DNA of 28,023 nucleotides from Chara braunii (GCA_003427395.1 BFEA01000190.1:205865-233887), one strand, 5' to 3'; counted from the first letter of the stretch, positions 8,991 through 18,790 are shown. A program made the numbers and translations. The notes: generated from the sequence alone by a model not told the origin.

Positions 8991-10654
8991 TGACATAGGC
9001 GTGCTTTTCTTTAGGTACTGACTTAGGGATAAACCTAGGCTTGGATATCAGGAGAGTCTTGAGTGAGAACGTTTCATGGGGATTTGATCCTCATACATTG
9101 ACGATTTAGCTTGGACATTGACCTTTCATATGATACAAGTCTTCTTTGGACATTTGATCCAGTATTTGGACTAGCTTCAGCTTGATCCTACGAGGATCAT
9201 CTTCTGTTATCACCGATAACATGTCGGTTGGTTGATCGTCGACTCGTTCGTTGACGACACAACTTTGCTTACACCTGTACCTCAACTTGATTGCCTTAGC
9301 CCTGAGATTTGATATGTTTCTTTTAGGGTTTTAACCAGATTTCTTTTAATGACCATTATAAAAAACTTATGTGATTTATGAAAAATTAAACTATAATTAA
9401 GACTTGAGTGTGTGAGGCGTGGTGTAAGTTACAGGGAACAATAAAGTTGACCACATTGATGTATGGCAATGTGGTTATTGTGTGTGTATGTGTTTTATGC
9501 AGGTTAGTATTTTGGAACTTGGTATATGAGTCGTACCTTGGAGGCAGTGAGAATGACAACCATGTGACGCACGATCTGCATACCTGAGCGGTTTATGTTT
9601 CCCCCTTATTTTATTTTATCTCAAGTTCTGATTTGATATATGAGTGTTAGGTATTTAGTTATTTACTGATTAATTTTGCTTATTAATTTTTATAGTTGGA
9701 CGTTGTAGTCCGTGACAGCCGTCAAAGTCAAACCCCTTGACTTCCTTCCAAACCCTGGATGAGAGAGTTGGTCTCCATGGTGATAAGAGACGCTACTACA
9801 GGTATGAACCTGTGTACCACCCACTCTCCGCAGGGTGCAGAAGAGGGTGTGGTTTTCAACCTCACTTGGCGGTTGTCCTGCGTCGAGAGATTAATCCCTC
9901 AAGGCGCGTGTCAGCTGACACTTGAGTGTCGAATGCAACCCTCAAGATTAACGAGGACCGCATGAGTATGGGTACTACATAGTACGCCATCATTGCGACT
10001 GCTTGCGTATGCTGGCATTGCCAGTCGATATGAGTTAGCCCTACGTCCGCACGATTTTATACTAAGTCTCGCGCGCGACGCCTATTCGATTTCCGCATCG
10101 GAGAGTTATGGGATGGCTACTAAAGGACTATGAGTGTTGTTGCGTTGTTTGTTTTGTGTCGTTCCGTGTGTGTGTGTGAGTAAAGTGGTGTGCGCGTGGT
10201 GTGTGCGATGCGTCCTAGTCGATCGACGACGAACCGCGCTTGGGGCTTCAGCCCCCCAGTACGTAGGTTCGCGTGCGGGTCCGATAGAGGTGTAAAATCG
10301 CGCGTACCCCCTATGCTACAGTGAACGAGAAACGCCCTCGGTTGGTCCACCTCTGCGATTGCAGTTGATTAACTTTCGTACTGTGGACTGGTAGCTCGGC
10401 GGGCGGGGATACGCCCACCGAAGGGAGGTGACAACTCCGATAAGGTGGAGGTAAAGTCATGCCTCGTGTATGCCCTGTCCTATCGTAGGGGCTCGCGAGA
10501 GGTATGACTGGTGCACTCGGCTGGAGCGGCTTGCGGAAGCTCCATGTGGATTCGCGAAGAGGAACAGACCAACTCCTGCGTGACGCGACCGGGAGTGTCC
10601 CGCCCCGTTTTGTGCAGTGCTGGACCGATGCGCTCGAAAACGTAACTTTTTCCC
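8991..10654. other. no gene recognised; AT-rich then GC-rich DNA
   Basis: 8991-9700 is AT-rich with no coherent frame. 9700-10654 is GC-rich with many short overlapping frames that match nothing. Items seen are a 14-bp palindrome (9908-9921), a (GT)n run at about 10165-10178, and CTTGATTGCCT at 9286-9296, which resembles the inverted counterpart of AGGACAATCAAG just after the LINE-A poly(A) (16037-16048). This could be flanking DNA carried along in an inversion. Confidence 0.45.
9908..9921. repeat. perfect 14-bp palindrome
   Basis: GTGTCAGCTGACAC reads the same on both strands. Nearby, GATTAATCCCTCAAGG and AACCCTCAAGATTAACG flank it as partly similar words. No known binding protein can be assigned. 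Confidence 0.6.
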
Positions 10655-12290
10655 TGGTCTGATCACTCTTTGGCAATAACAGTTTTTTCCTTTCACAAGA
10701 AACCGGACCAAGGCAGGGGATATTACAAACTTAATACATTTCATCTTAAGGATATCAATTTATTAAAATACCTTGAAGATGTATGAAAATTCTGGAGGGA
10801 ACAAAGACTCCTCGTTAACAATGACATAAAATGGTTCAATAACGGTCTAGTATTCATAGGCCATAAATGTAATGAATATTCCAAAACTCTTGTTAATCTA
10901 AGACATCAATAAAAAATAGAATTACATGAAAAATTCAAGTGTTACATGAAAAGGAAACTAATTCATTAACCCCAGAGGACTTAGAATCCCTAGCTGAGGA
11001 GATCAGAGAACTGAATGACCAACTCCTCAAGTTCAAAAAATATAGATGATAAGGTATTAGGATCAAAGGAAAACTCAACAAACATCAGATGGAAGGAACC
11101 ATGGACGTGAGGTTCTTCTCCATGGCCAGAGATAGAGTCGGCAGAACCACAATTGAAGCATTGGCTGACCCATTTGATACAAATGCGCCACTGACCACTT
11201 CTACAACAACCAGCACCAGAATAGCAAGGATTTTTATAAAGATCTGTTTACCTCGCATAATACTGCCACCTCAAAATCTCAGAGATCTTCAGAGATAGAT
11301 GAATTTCTTCTCCCACTAGAAAAAACTATCACAGACTCCCCAAAAGAAAAACTCGAGATGCCCCTATCTAAGGACAAAATCTAGAAGGCTTTAATTTTAA
11401 TGGAGGAAGAAAAAATGTCAAGCATAGATGGTCTCCCCAAAGAATTTTGGGAATCCATGTAGGATCTCCTATCTCAAGATCTTATGGACTTTTATCACAC
11501 GGTTTGGATTACTGGGGATATGAGTGAAATTGTAAACCAAGGGGTCCTGACTATCCTATACAAGAAAGGGGACAAATATAATATTAGGAACTACAAACCT
11601 ATCACCCTACTCACGGTCATGTACAAGTTTGTAGCCAAAGCACTAGCGGATAGAATGCTAAATGTTATTGCAGATATTATTCACCCGACACAAACGGGTT
11701 TCATTACAAGACGAAATATCCAAGACAAACTCCTTCTTATAAACGAACTTTTAAGAATCACACGCCAGTCCAGACACAATGCAACCTTCATCTTCAGTGA
11801 TTTTGAGAAAGCATGCGACCATGTGGATTGACTTTTTTGGACAAGTGCTTAGAAAAATGAACTTTGGTCTAAATTTCAGGAGATTGATAAAAATCCTACA
11901 CCAAAAAACATCCACTAGAATCACTATTAATGACAACGTTACTCCCCCAATTAATTTACAGAGATCGGTTAGACAAGGTGATCCTCCTGCACCTTTTCTT
12001 TTCATCATAATTATGGAAGCCCTAACCGTCAATCTCAGTAAACACAAAGACATAAAAAAAAAATACAGATCTCCTATATTCCAGAGGAGATAATTTTTAT
12101 CTGTTCCCTATATGCGGATGATCTCTCATTGATGGTTGATGCAACCTTAAAAAATATGGAAGCAATTAAAACCATGTTGAATAAACTATGTGCATTATCT
12201 GATATGAAGGTCAGTTGGGGAGATAAAACCCTAGGATGGTGGATTCATCACCAAGGGGTTAGACCACCAGAAACCCCTAGTGTTAAATGA
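10655..12290 (+). pseudogene. LINE-A SDH end plus reverse transcriptase, broken
   Basis: SDH is at 10658-10666, followed by GYYKLNTFHLKD (the usual link into the RT N-terminal region), then DVRFFSMARDRVGR, KDFYKDLF, QGVLTILYKKGDKYNIRNYKPITLL cut here to its motif core (RNYKPITL, RT box 1), ADIIHPTQTGF (box 2), FSDFEKACDHVD (box A, catalytic Asp), RSVRQGDP (11962-11985) and YADD (12111-12122, the catalytic Asp pair). The family synthesises cDNA at the nicked target. Disruptions include TGA at 10784 and 11829, TAG at 11392 and 11460, a TAA after LRHQ (about 10910), and a frameshift near 11854. Several of these stops fall where Trp is expected. Confidence 0.9.
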
Positions 12291-13600
12291 ATCCCTAAAA
12301 AAAAAATCAATCATAATCTTAGGCATCTTCCTATCAGCAGAAGAAAAACCAATGACAAATAACGAAAGAATTATGCAAAGTGCCCAATCCAAATTTGATA
12401 TGTGGAAAAACAAACACACTTCAATTCTGGGTCACTCTCTAGTAATCAACAATGTAATCCTAACCTCATCCTGGTACAAATCGACCATATGGGCACTAGA
12501 CGAGTCATCGACAAAATTACTCCAACAACAACTCAGAGCCTTTTTATGGAGAGGCAACCATGACTACAAGAATGTCATAAACAGAGTTGCCTGGACTTCC
12601 ATCATACAACCCAAGTCAAAAGGGAGGTTGAAAATTATCGATCCATCCACCTAAACTATGACCCTATTTATGCAATGGATCAAGAGGCTTCTTTTCAATC
12701 CACAAACACCTTGGAGTTCCATGGCATGAGAAAAAATGAGAAGACAAGCACCCCCCACTGGGAGTGCAGTAGATCCAACAATATGGCTAGAAAACCGGAC
12801 ATGGTCAATCCCAAGAAGCATACAAAGAAACCACGACTCCCAATAACTCACAGATAAGGAAGCGGCAAGACAAGACATCAGTAAAAACCCATTTTGGATA
12901 AAAATTCTAAAGACCTAGAGAAAAATTTCCTTGCCTGACAAACACCCTCTCAAAAGGCGGGAAGAGATTATCCATCAACAAATTTTCAATAATGAATGGA
13001 TCAGGGACTCCCAAGGCTATACTCTACATTGTATGGAGAACCCTTGGAAAGGTAGGATCAAAAAAGGTATCATAAGAATCAAAGATATTTGGGATGAAGA
13101 GACTAGAGACTGATTTTTTTCAGAAATCTTGCACACTAGGCTTAAATATTATAATCATGTGAATGAAAGCCTAGAGAGGATTGTGAACTTGATCCCTCTC
13201 GATTGGATTCGGATCCTCAAAAAAGGAAAGTTGTTGCAGGAAAGTGACTGAGTGGGTATAAGGAACAAGCCCCAAGTAGTTGGAAATATCCTTATCCCTC
13301 CATCCCTGGATTCATTAGCGCTCATCTTTTTCTTTCTCTTAAAAGAAGACAACACAGTGATCCACCATCATCAAAACAGGACATAATGGATTCCAAAAGA
13401 CAACATTTTCAGAATTAGGGTACTTCAGAAAGATTCCTCATCATGGCTGGCCTTTAGACCAACGTCCGACATCTCGGATCTCCCATTAGATCTAGCAGGC
13501 TGGACATGGGGCGCAAACAACAAGAAAGGGAGAGACTTCACTCGGTCTCTGCACTCCCTATCAGTCAAATCAACCTACATGATGATCAAACCTACAATTA
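12291..13600 (+). pseudogene. LINE-A post-RT region, broken
   Basis: It parallels LINE-B piece by piece: ILGHSLVINNVIL (LINE-B LLGRALIINNVIF), RAFLWRGNHDYKNVINRVAW (LINE-B TFLWRGDDDLQNVISRVA) and IIQPKSKGRLKIIDPST. After broken sequence it continues with NPWKGRIKKGIIRIKDIWDE, IPLDWIRILKKG, ESD-stop-VGIR (LINE-B GDWVGLK), KDNIFRIRV and finally DLPLDLAGWTWG. TGA codons at 13111 and 13249 replace Trp codons kept in LINE-B. The GD-W-VG...GRV...IFRVRV pattern suggests a small beta-rich domain of unknown role. Confidence 0.8.
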
Positions 13601-14411
13601 ATATAAAAGAAAGAATTGAAACGAGATGGATGCATCAGCTGAATATAAGCAAGGAAGACCTGAGACAAGTTCGTTGGTTCAAAGAGGTAAGATCAAAACC
13701 ATCGAAGATTGCCTCGCGCTGTGGCAAATAGAACACCGATGTCTTTCCACTAACCATTGGTTGATAAACAGGTCCTCCCTGGAAAAAAATGGGTTGGCAG
13801 AACCTTGGTGTAAATTCTGTAAATCAGTTTTCCCTAGCAGGAAGATCCTGGAGACTATAAAATATATTTTTCTGGCATGCTCAGTTTCCATTTGGTTATG
13901 GAGATGGTGGGACCGCATCTGGGGTCAGCTGAAAACAACTCAACTATGACCCTGGGGTTGGAAAGTAATTTTGCTATAAGTCTGGTCCCCAGACCAAATG
14001 AACAATTTTACTCAGCACCTGTTCACTCTGGGAAGGGGAGCAATCTTCTGGGCCATCTGGCAAAGTAGATGCACCAATGAATGGGAAGGGAACTTGATGA
14101 CCCATAATTTACTGACAACATCAAACAACAAGTGCAAAACGACATTTTGGTGCAATGGGAGACAAATTACAACACAACTCCTTAAAAGCAGACATCCTCA
14201 AAGCAATCAAATCTTTCAGCAGTGACTGGCTTGGGGAAACAAAGGGGGGGAAATTGGAAGGATAGAATGGAAAGGTGAGAAAGGAGACGAGGGGCAAGAA
14301 TTAAATAGGAATTACAAACTTTTTTTCAATAGTTGGACTGAGGTTGACCCCTCCATCCCTCTTCACCCTATGCAGGATTTCCCCAATCCCTTCCCCCCAT
14401 CCCCAATGTAG
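13601..14411 (+). pseudogene. LINE-A zf-RVT zinc-binding domain and C-terminus, broken
   Basis: In family terms this is the reverse-transcriptase zinc-binding domain found C-terminal in plant LINEs. Seen: CLALWQIEHRCLSTNHWLI, then the CCHC signature WCKFC (Cys codons at 13809 and 13818), ETIKYIFLAC (the expected His is Tyr, TAT at 13863-13865) and LWRWWDRIWG. A C-terminal tail follows with a frameshift near a G run (about 14247), then NSWTEVDPSIPLHP and DFPNPFPPSPM before the TAG stop. LINE-B and LINE-C share that tail motif. The His-to-Tyr change is a C-to-T transition. Confidence 0.85.
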
Positions 14412-14429
14412 GCTGCACGGACCATTTTC

Positions 14430-14610
14430 AGGCCCATGTCGTTTTCAGCTTGAAAACTTGAAAACAAGGGCCTACAGGCCTTGTGTCGTTTCAGCCTGAA
14501 AGCCTGAAAACAAGGGCCTACAGACCCTGTGTCGTTTCAGCCTAAAACAGGGCCTTTCCGGCCCTGAGTCTTTTCAGCCTGAAATGGAGGGCCATTTTCA
14601 GGCCCTCATA
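14430..14610. repeat. array of mini-palindromes, 36-46 bp units
   Basis: Four units starting at about 14436, 14483, 14529 and 14565 each hold a TTTCAGC(C/T)TGAAA-type mini-palindrome (TTTCAG-C-CTGAAA in the clean copies) and a GGGCC...GGCCC-type stem, for example CAGGGCCTTTCCGGCCCTG and GAGGGCC...GGCCCTC. The array lies in the LINE-A 3' region but has no match in LINE-B, so it may belong to a separate insertion. Confidence 0.65.
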
Positions 14611-14762
14611 AGATCGACCTGCCCTGAAACTCAGGCACCAGACCAGGGTTTTAGCACAGACCATTTTTGGCCTGTTTTCAAGACAACCTTTGTTTGAGCT
14701 TCAACACCAGGGTCTGGCACGTTTTGGCATTGGCAAGAGCAGCCTCCTGGATGGGCCAGCAC

Positions 14763-14770
14763 TATATAAG
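14763..14770 (+). promoter_or_regulatory. candidate TATA box
   Basis: TATATAAG lies between GGGCCA and TGGCCC, which can pair as a 6-bp stem. GC-rich sequence and 35-bp repeats follow downstream, in the place of a 5' leader. It could be a pol II promoter, perhaps of an inserted element. No coding region is recognised downstream, so this is only a motif match. Confidence 0.3.
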
Positions 14771-14838
14771 ATTGGCCCGCCCTGCAGGCTGCAGGTAGTT
14801 CCTAGGTACTTCCCAGGCACTTCACGTGCAGTTCAGGA

Positions 14839-15125
14839 GGCAGGAGTAGTCTTCAGGATTCGGCAGCAGCACTCTGGAGGAGTGTTGCAGGAGTAGTAGT
14901 AGCGCTCGCAGTAGTCTTCAGCGTTGGGCGCTAGTAGCGTTAGCAGTAGTCTTCAGCGCTGGGCGCTAGTAGGAGCTAGCGTGATACTGGAGAGAGAGAG
15001 AGAGAGATTGGGCGGAGGCCAGGGAGACATACCTGCAGTGCCATAGCTTCAGCTTCATCTTCGAGGTACCTGCAACATAGCGCCACTTACACAGGTTAGT
15101 ACCTGGCACATGAGAGAGAGAGAGA
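14839..15125 (+). repeat. 35-bp tandem repeat and GA microsatellites
   Basis: GCAGTAGTCTTCAGCG followed by TGGGCGCTAGTAG occurs at 14908-14942 and 14943-14977, with a diverged copy near 14839 (CAGGAGTAGTCTTCAGGATT). Short (GA)n runs follow at about 14990-15006 and 15111-15126. Confidence 0.8.
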
Positions 15126-15126
15126 G

Positions 15127-15867
15127 TTTTTCTTCTTACTCTTCTCAGTCCACCATCTCCCTCTCACCCTCTCGCTATCTGACTTCACTGCATCAACTGA
15201 CTATGAGAGAGCGGGCTTGGTGACATTTGGATCCAGACTCGACATTGGACTTCAAACATCTGAAGAGGGGTTATCTAGGACTTATAACGAAGACTTGGTG
15301 TTGACGATATTCCCATCTTTCCTCCTCCTTCTTCGCCTGATCCCCTCCTCTTCGTCTGTGCATGGTCTGAACCTGGCGCGTTCTTCCTGTGTGTAGTGCC
15401 AGACCCCCTTCACACCTTGCGATGAGAATGATGTATGTTTGGTCTGTACTGCGACATTGATTGGGCTAGCCATTGGTATTCTAGTATTCTGAAGCGCTGT
15501 CTTGCACTACGTGAGAGAGGTCAGTCCCGGTCAGGTCAAGACTTGTATCTAAGTCTTTCACTGCGCTATAAAGCACCATGTTTGTATGTATCAGGATGTA
15601 CACTGTTTGTTGAGATTTCACTAGCACTGCATTCAAGTGCATTGTCCATTCAGTCCTTTTCATCACATTGCGGATCCTCTATGTACATCGCCCAACTGGG
15701 CATGTAACAACACAGTAGGCATATTTAGAAAGGGATCTCTTTCTTAAGTAATGAGTCAGACATCGCATTGAGCTAGGATTGAAAAGTTCACATCTGGTGC
15801 CCTGCTCTGGGTGAAGAGGTTCAAGCCTGGATTCTATCAGTATTATCAATATTTTTTATTATGAAAT
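15127..15867. other. no gene recognised; part of LINE-A 3' region
   Basis: Short frames on both strands match nothing. Near 15800-15830, CTGGTGCC...GGGTGAAGAG resembles the LINE-B 3' UTR at 22151-22180 (CTGGTGCC...AGGTGAAGAG), which supports this end being LINE 3' UTR. GGTTCAAGCC (about 15819) looks like a pol III B-box core, but no A-box or tRNA fold accompanies it. Confidence 0.45.
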
Positions 15868-15953
15868 GGGACGCTGGACCCGTTGTCCAACAGGTGCAGC
15901 TCCCCACCAATAGATGGAGTGACCAATGTAAACCATAGTAGGGAGGGCTGCTC

Positions 15954-16019
15954 TTATCACCCTACCTACCATGGTTTAATGAGTCTTTATCACCCTACCT
16001 ACCATGGTTTAATGAGTCT
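15954..16019 (+). repeat. 33-bp perfect tandem duplication
   Basis: The unit beginning TTATCACCCTACCTACC is present at 15954-15986 and again at 15987-16019 with no difference seen. It duplicates the right arm of hairpin 2, so either copy could pair with the left arm. Confidence 0.9.
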
Positions 16020-16021
16020 TT

Positions 16022-16027
16022 AATAAA
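16022..16027 (+). terminator. polyadenylation signal AATAAA of LINE-A
   Basis: AATAAA overlaps the start of the A11 tail. AGGACAATCAAG follows the tail and is a candidate target-site-duplication copy (see 9286-9296). Confidence 0.4.
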
Positions 16028-16329
16028 AAAAAAAAGAGGACAATCAAGCTATAGCGAGACGTAAAGTGAAAGCTTTGAGTCTGAGATTTTTAAAAATCAT
16101 AATAATGCTCCCTCGTATTAGTATTTGGAGAATCAAAGGGGCGATGTGTCGTGAATATGATATCGCTAAGATACTATTTTGAGTATTCACACATGTGCAT
16201 GGTATCGTCATGTGTGGAGACACCAACGAGTGTAGTTAGGGAGAATGAGTGCTCTAGTTCTCTCATCAGTGGTATGACTCGAGATCTCGGTAGATTATAA
16301 CTTCAGTTTTTGCGGGGTAACTTCAATAG

Positions 16330-16493
16330 AGTCACAAAAACGAGTTATAATTTCACTATGGGGCAAGATACAGTTTGCAATTGCACTTAGGACACCCTAC
16401 CTGGCCCGAAAACTGGGTTGTATACATTGCCCGAACTGCAATTTGAAACTGTATGTTGGCCCATAGTGCAATTATAACTCATTTTTGTAACTC
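16330..16493. mobile_element. fold-back (MITE-like) element
   Basis: The left arm 16330-16387 and right arm 16433-16493 are inverted copies with few mismatches. The left core is ACGAGTTATAATTTCACTAT and the right core is ATAGTGCAATTATAACTCAT. The loop is about 45 bp. It is non-coding. No clear target-site duplication was seen, so the class cannot be named. Confidence 0.7.
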
Positions 16494-16666
16494 CCACGTT
16501 GTTTCCCCCACACTATTTCATTACTCTTCTTTCCAAATCTCGTAATCTTCCAATTTAATAAGAGCCAACTCCCTACGCTGCATCCAATAAAGATTTGATG
16601 AGGGATGAAAAAACAGACTTTGTTCAACCAATAACACCTCACTATTTTATGATCTAACCTGTTTGT

Positions 16667-16825
16667 TAAACCACCAGTACTTGGCCCAGCTATCGGCCGC
16701 GAAAAGAAAAAAAAGAGTAGAAATGTTTCTAGTCAGATGAATTTGGGCGCTCCTGTAGTAGCCCGTACATTTTCTAAAACCGTGGCGCGTTAACGGGCAT
16801 GACTCTAGGAAGTACTGGTGGTTTA
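16667..16825. mobile_element. 159-bp element with perfect 16-bp terminal inverted repeats
   Basis: TAAACCACCAGTACTT (16667-16682) is the exact reverse complement of AAGTACTGGTGGTTTA (16810-16825). The size and non-coding interior fit a MITE. A related end, TAAACCACCAGTAC followed by ACGGCCCCAGC, lies at 26046 and resembles the left end here (TTGGCCCAGC). I see no clear target-site duplication next to the ends. Confidence 0.75.
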
Positions 16826-17181
16826 TCTGCAAAGTTCTTCATAATAGAAAACTCATTGCAAAGCCATTGCAAGGCTGCAACGACACCGTCAAACCATGCT
16901 TGAGGGGAGGAGCAAAGAGGGGCAACTTTTTTTTCACTTCTGGATTTTTTTTTAATTTTTTTTTTCTTTTTTACAAAGCCCAGGTTGTTGTAGAGGTGTG
17001 ATACTAGACGGATGGCAGTCACCCACAGTACTCGACCACCCGGTTGTCCAGATGAACCCCTCTCTGAAGACCTCACCCACCCTTCCTCTCATCTTTTTGC
17101 CCTGGCGCACCCCCATCCCCCCCGATTTCATATTCAACCAATCAAAAAGTGTGGGGTCCTTCAGGTGCTTCACGTTTAACC
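16826..17181. other. no gene recognised
   Basis: Short frames only, with T-rich runs (about 16926-16970). No repeat or RNA gene is identified apart from the flanking elements. Confidence 0.5.
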
Positions 17182-17240
17182 TTTTTTTTTTTTTTTTTCA
17201 CCCCCCTCCTTCCGGTGCTAGTGGTGCTGGTAAGAGCAGA
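17182..17240 (-). mobile_element. 5'-truncated LINE tail copy with poly(A), minus strand
   Basis: Read on the minus strand it gives CTGCTCTTACCAGCACCACT, then AGCACCGG, a short G-rich piece and A17 (the T run at 17182-17198). It matches the loop and right arm of tail hairpin 2 seen at 22343-22368 and 25295-25320. Homology begins at the loop, so the left arm is missing. No target-site duplication is obvious. Confidence 0.65.
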
Positions 17241-17738
17241 GCATGAAGTACCCCAGACCCCTATCTTTGTTGGTGGTATCAGGTACTATCACCCAATCCT
17301 TGAATGTCCTCTAAGTGGCGAAGAAAATTAATTTGGCATTGGCAGCCTTTTGATCAGCTACAAAAGGTATATGGTCAAGGCTGCCAAGCAGAAGCATTGG
17401 CTTCCCTTCCTAGTTGGCTTCTGAGGTACCCTTGGTGTGGACCAAGTTATCCTGAGGGTTGCATCAAACAGAGGAGAAATAAATATTTTTTTGTTCAAGG
17501 ATTGGTTAAAAAATCCTACCACAGTTGATGCATTGAGCCCATCCACTGATAGGGGAAAAAAAAAGGAAAAAAAAGGAACGGGTTCCTAAGCAAAGCCAAC
17601 TACAAAAGTTGTTGATAGAAAACATTGAGATCCTTGAGTTGATTTTTGCTCGATGGTAAACATCAAGGAAGACATAAAAACAATATCCGTTTTCTTCCTG
17701 TTGAAATGCTCGTGTAATCCTGGATGAGATGCGTATTA
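17241..17738. other. no gene recognised
   Basis: Short overlapping frames without family resemblance, and an A-rich GGAAAAAAAAAGG-type stretch at about 17553-17577. It ends with the left target-site duplication (17726-17738) of the insertion that follows. Confidence 0.5.
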
Positions 17739-17787
17739 TCAGCAACACTAACACCGGTGGGGGGTTTTCCAAAAAAAAAAAAAAAAA
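17739..17787 (+). mobile_element. 49-bp retroposed LINE tail with 13-bp target-site duplication
   Basis: GAGATGCGTATTA occurs at 17726-17738 and again at 17788-17800 with no mismatch. Between them lie TCAGCAACACTAACACCGG, a GGGGGGTTTTCC stretch and A17. This matches the right arm of LINE tail hairpin 2 (TCAGCACCACTAGCACTGG at 25305) plus poly(A). It is the product of LINE-type retroposition in which cDNA synthesis stopped inside the hairpin. Confidence 0.9.
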
Positions 17788-17980
17788 GAGATGCGTATTA
17801 AGCTTCAAGCTAGGAATTAGATCGCTCCTGACACCTGTGTAGTGTCCTGATGAGCGCGAGCGCGCGGGGAACAAACCGGCTGACGGGCTCGGCGGTCTTG
17901 AAGCCCAACACTTCGGAGTTACCGAGGAAGACGGAGGACGTTGACGTCACCACTGAAGTCTGCTCGGAGGTCAGTCAGCA

Positions 17981-18460
17981 ATGAAGCAACCGGGATTGAC
18001 TGCAGGGGCAGGTGGAGGGGTAGGCGAGATGGTGGCATCTCGTGGTCAGCGTGGAGAAGGCGTCCTTGCGCAGAGAACAACACACGTGGAGCTTCTACAA
18101 GAGACAGGTTTATCAGAGAATCTTCAACGGCAAGCAGAAGAATGGGTGGCCGAGCTGGAAGACACGCAACAACATATGCAACAGATTGCTGGAGCCTTGG
18201 CCTTCGTGGCCCGGGTCGGGTCGGTGGTGGATTGGGGGGAAATCTACCATGACCACATGGCTGGAGGATAAGTACCAATAACTGTCAACCATCCTCAGAC
18301 ATATTGTGGAGGATCCAACACTGGAGTCTTTTGTAGATTGGCAACGGGTTGACACTCTGATAACCAATTGTAACATGATTTTCTGCCAGGGAGTGGATTA
18401 CTACGATGAGTTGAAGGAGAGGCTGCCGATTGAAACATCTACAATAGGGATAACCGCTTC
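17981..18460 (+). pseudogene. unidentified broken coding region
   Basis: An ATG at 17981 opens a frame with a Gly-rich start (GLTAGAGGGVGEMVAS), then a helical, probably coiled-coil stretch (LLQETGLSENLQRQAEEWVA, LEDTQQHMQQIAGALAF) and VVDWGEIYHDHMAGG-stop at 18271. The neighbouring frame then carries a plausible continuation: WLEDKYQ-stop-LSTILRHIVE, then FVDWQRVDTLI and GVDYYDELKERLPIE. So one frameshift near 18255 and one stop separate the two parts. Downstream it runs into Thr/Ser-coding simple sequence. I do not recognise the family. It could be an exon of a host gene, a transposon-borne gene, or chance. Confidence is limited. Confidence 0.4.
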
Positions 18461-18755
18461 AACAACAGTGACGGCGTGTGCGACTATGATTTCATTGACA
18501 ATGACAATCACATCAATGACTTCAACTATAACAACAGTGCCTGCGATGATGCCATCTGCAACGACATCGATTACATCAACAACATCACCAACGTTGATTT
18601 CATCGTCCATCAACACGACGGCGTCGACTTCACTACTTGCATCTGCAGCAGTGTCAGTGACGTCTCTACCATCACCGACATCAGTAATGAATGCTTCATC
18701 TCAAATAACGGCAACACGGTTTGCGGACGCGACTACTCACAAGACTGCCGGTTGC

Positions 18756-18790
<35 letters not shown>

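Larger units (their letters stand above)
10655..16035 (+). mobile_element. LINE-A, 3' half (SDH, RT, zinc finger, 3' UTR, poly(A))
   Basis: The plus-strand remainder of a plant-type LINE. It begins at WSDHSLAI, the last motif of the endonuclease, and runs through RT (YADD at 12111-12122), a connecting region, the zf-RVT domain and a C-terminal tail ending with TAG at 14409-14411. It then has a long 3' region containing the two-hairpin tail (15868-15977) and a poly(A) at 16025-16035 preceded by AATAAA. The 14412-15770 part does not match the LINE-B 3' UTR and may include a later insertion. Many stops and frameshifts are present. Confidence 0.8.
15868..16035 (+). mobile_element. LINE-A 3' tail with two hairpins and poly(A)
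   Basis: It starts GGGACGCTGGACCCG and includes CTCCCCACCAATAGATGGAG, shared with the tails at 22268, 24079 and 25220. Hairpin 1 is TGGAC...GTCCA. Hairpin 2 has arms 15930-15947 and 15960-15977 (16 of 18 pairs) around the loop CTGCTCTTATCA. The loop matches the other tails, but the stem sequence is different. It ends in A11 (16025-16035). Confidence 0.85.

Noticed and set aside
10784-13251. TGA read as Trp (recoded nuclear genetic code)
   Set aside because: TGA stops sit at Trp positions, but TAG and TAA also interrupt the same frames and frameshifts are present. Decay by C-to-T change explains all of them.
15819-15830. Pol III B-box / tRNA gene
   Set aside because: GGTTCAAGCC resembles a B-box core, but there is no A-box at the right distance and no cloverleaf.
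18113-18376. Minus-strand frames opposite the 17981 region
   Set aside because: Low-complexity shadows. The plus strand gives the more protein-like sequence.
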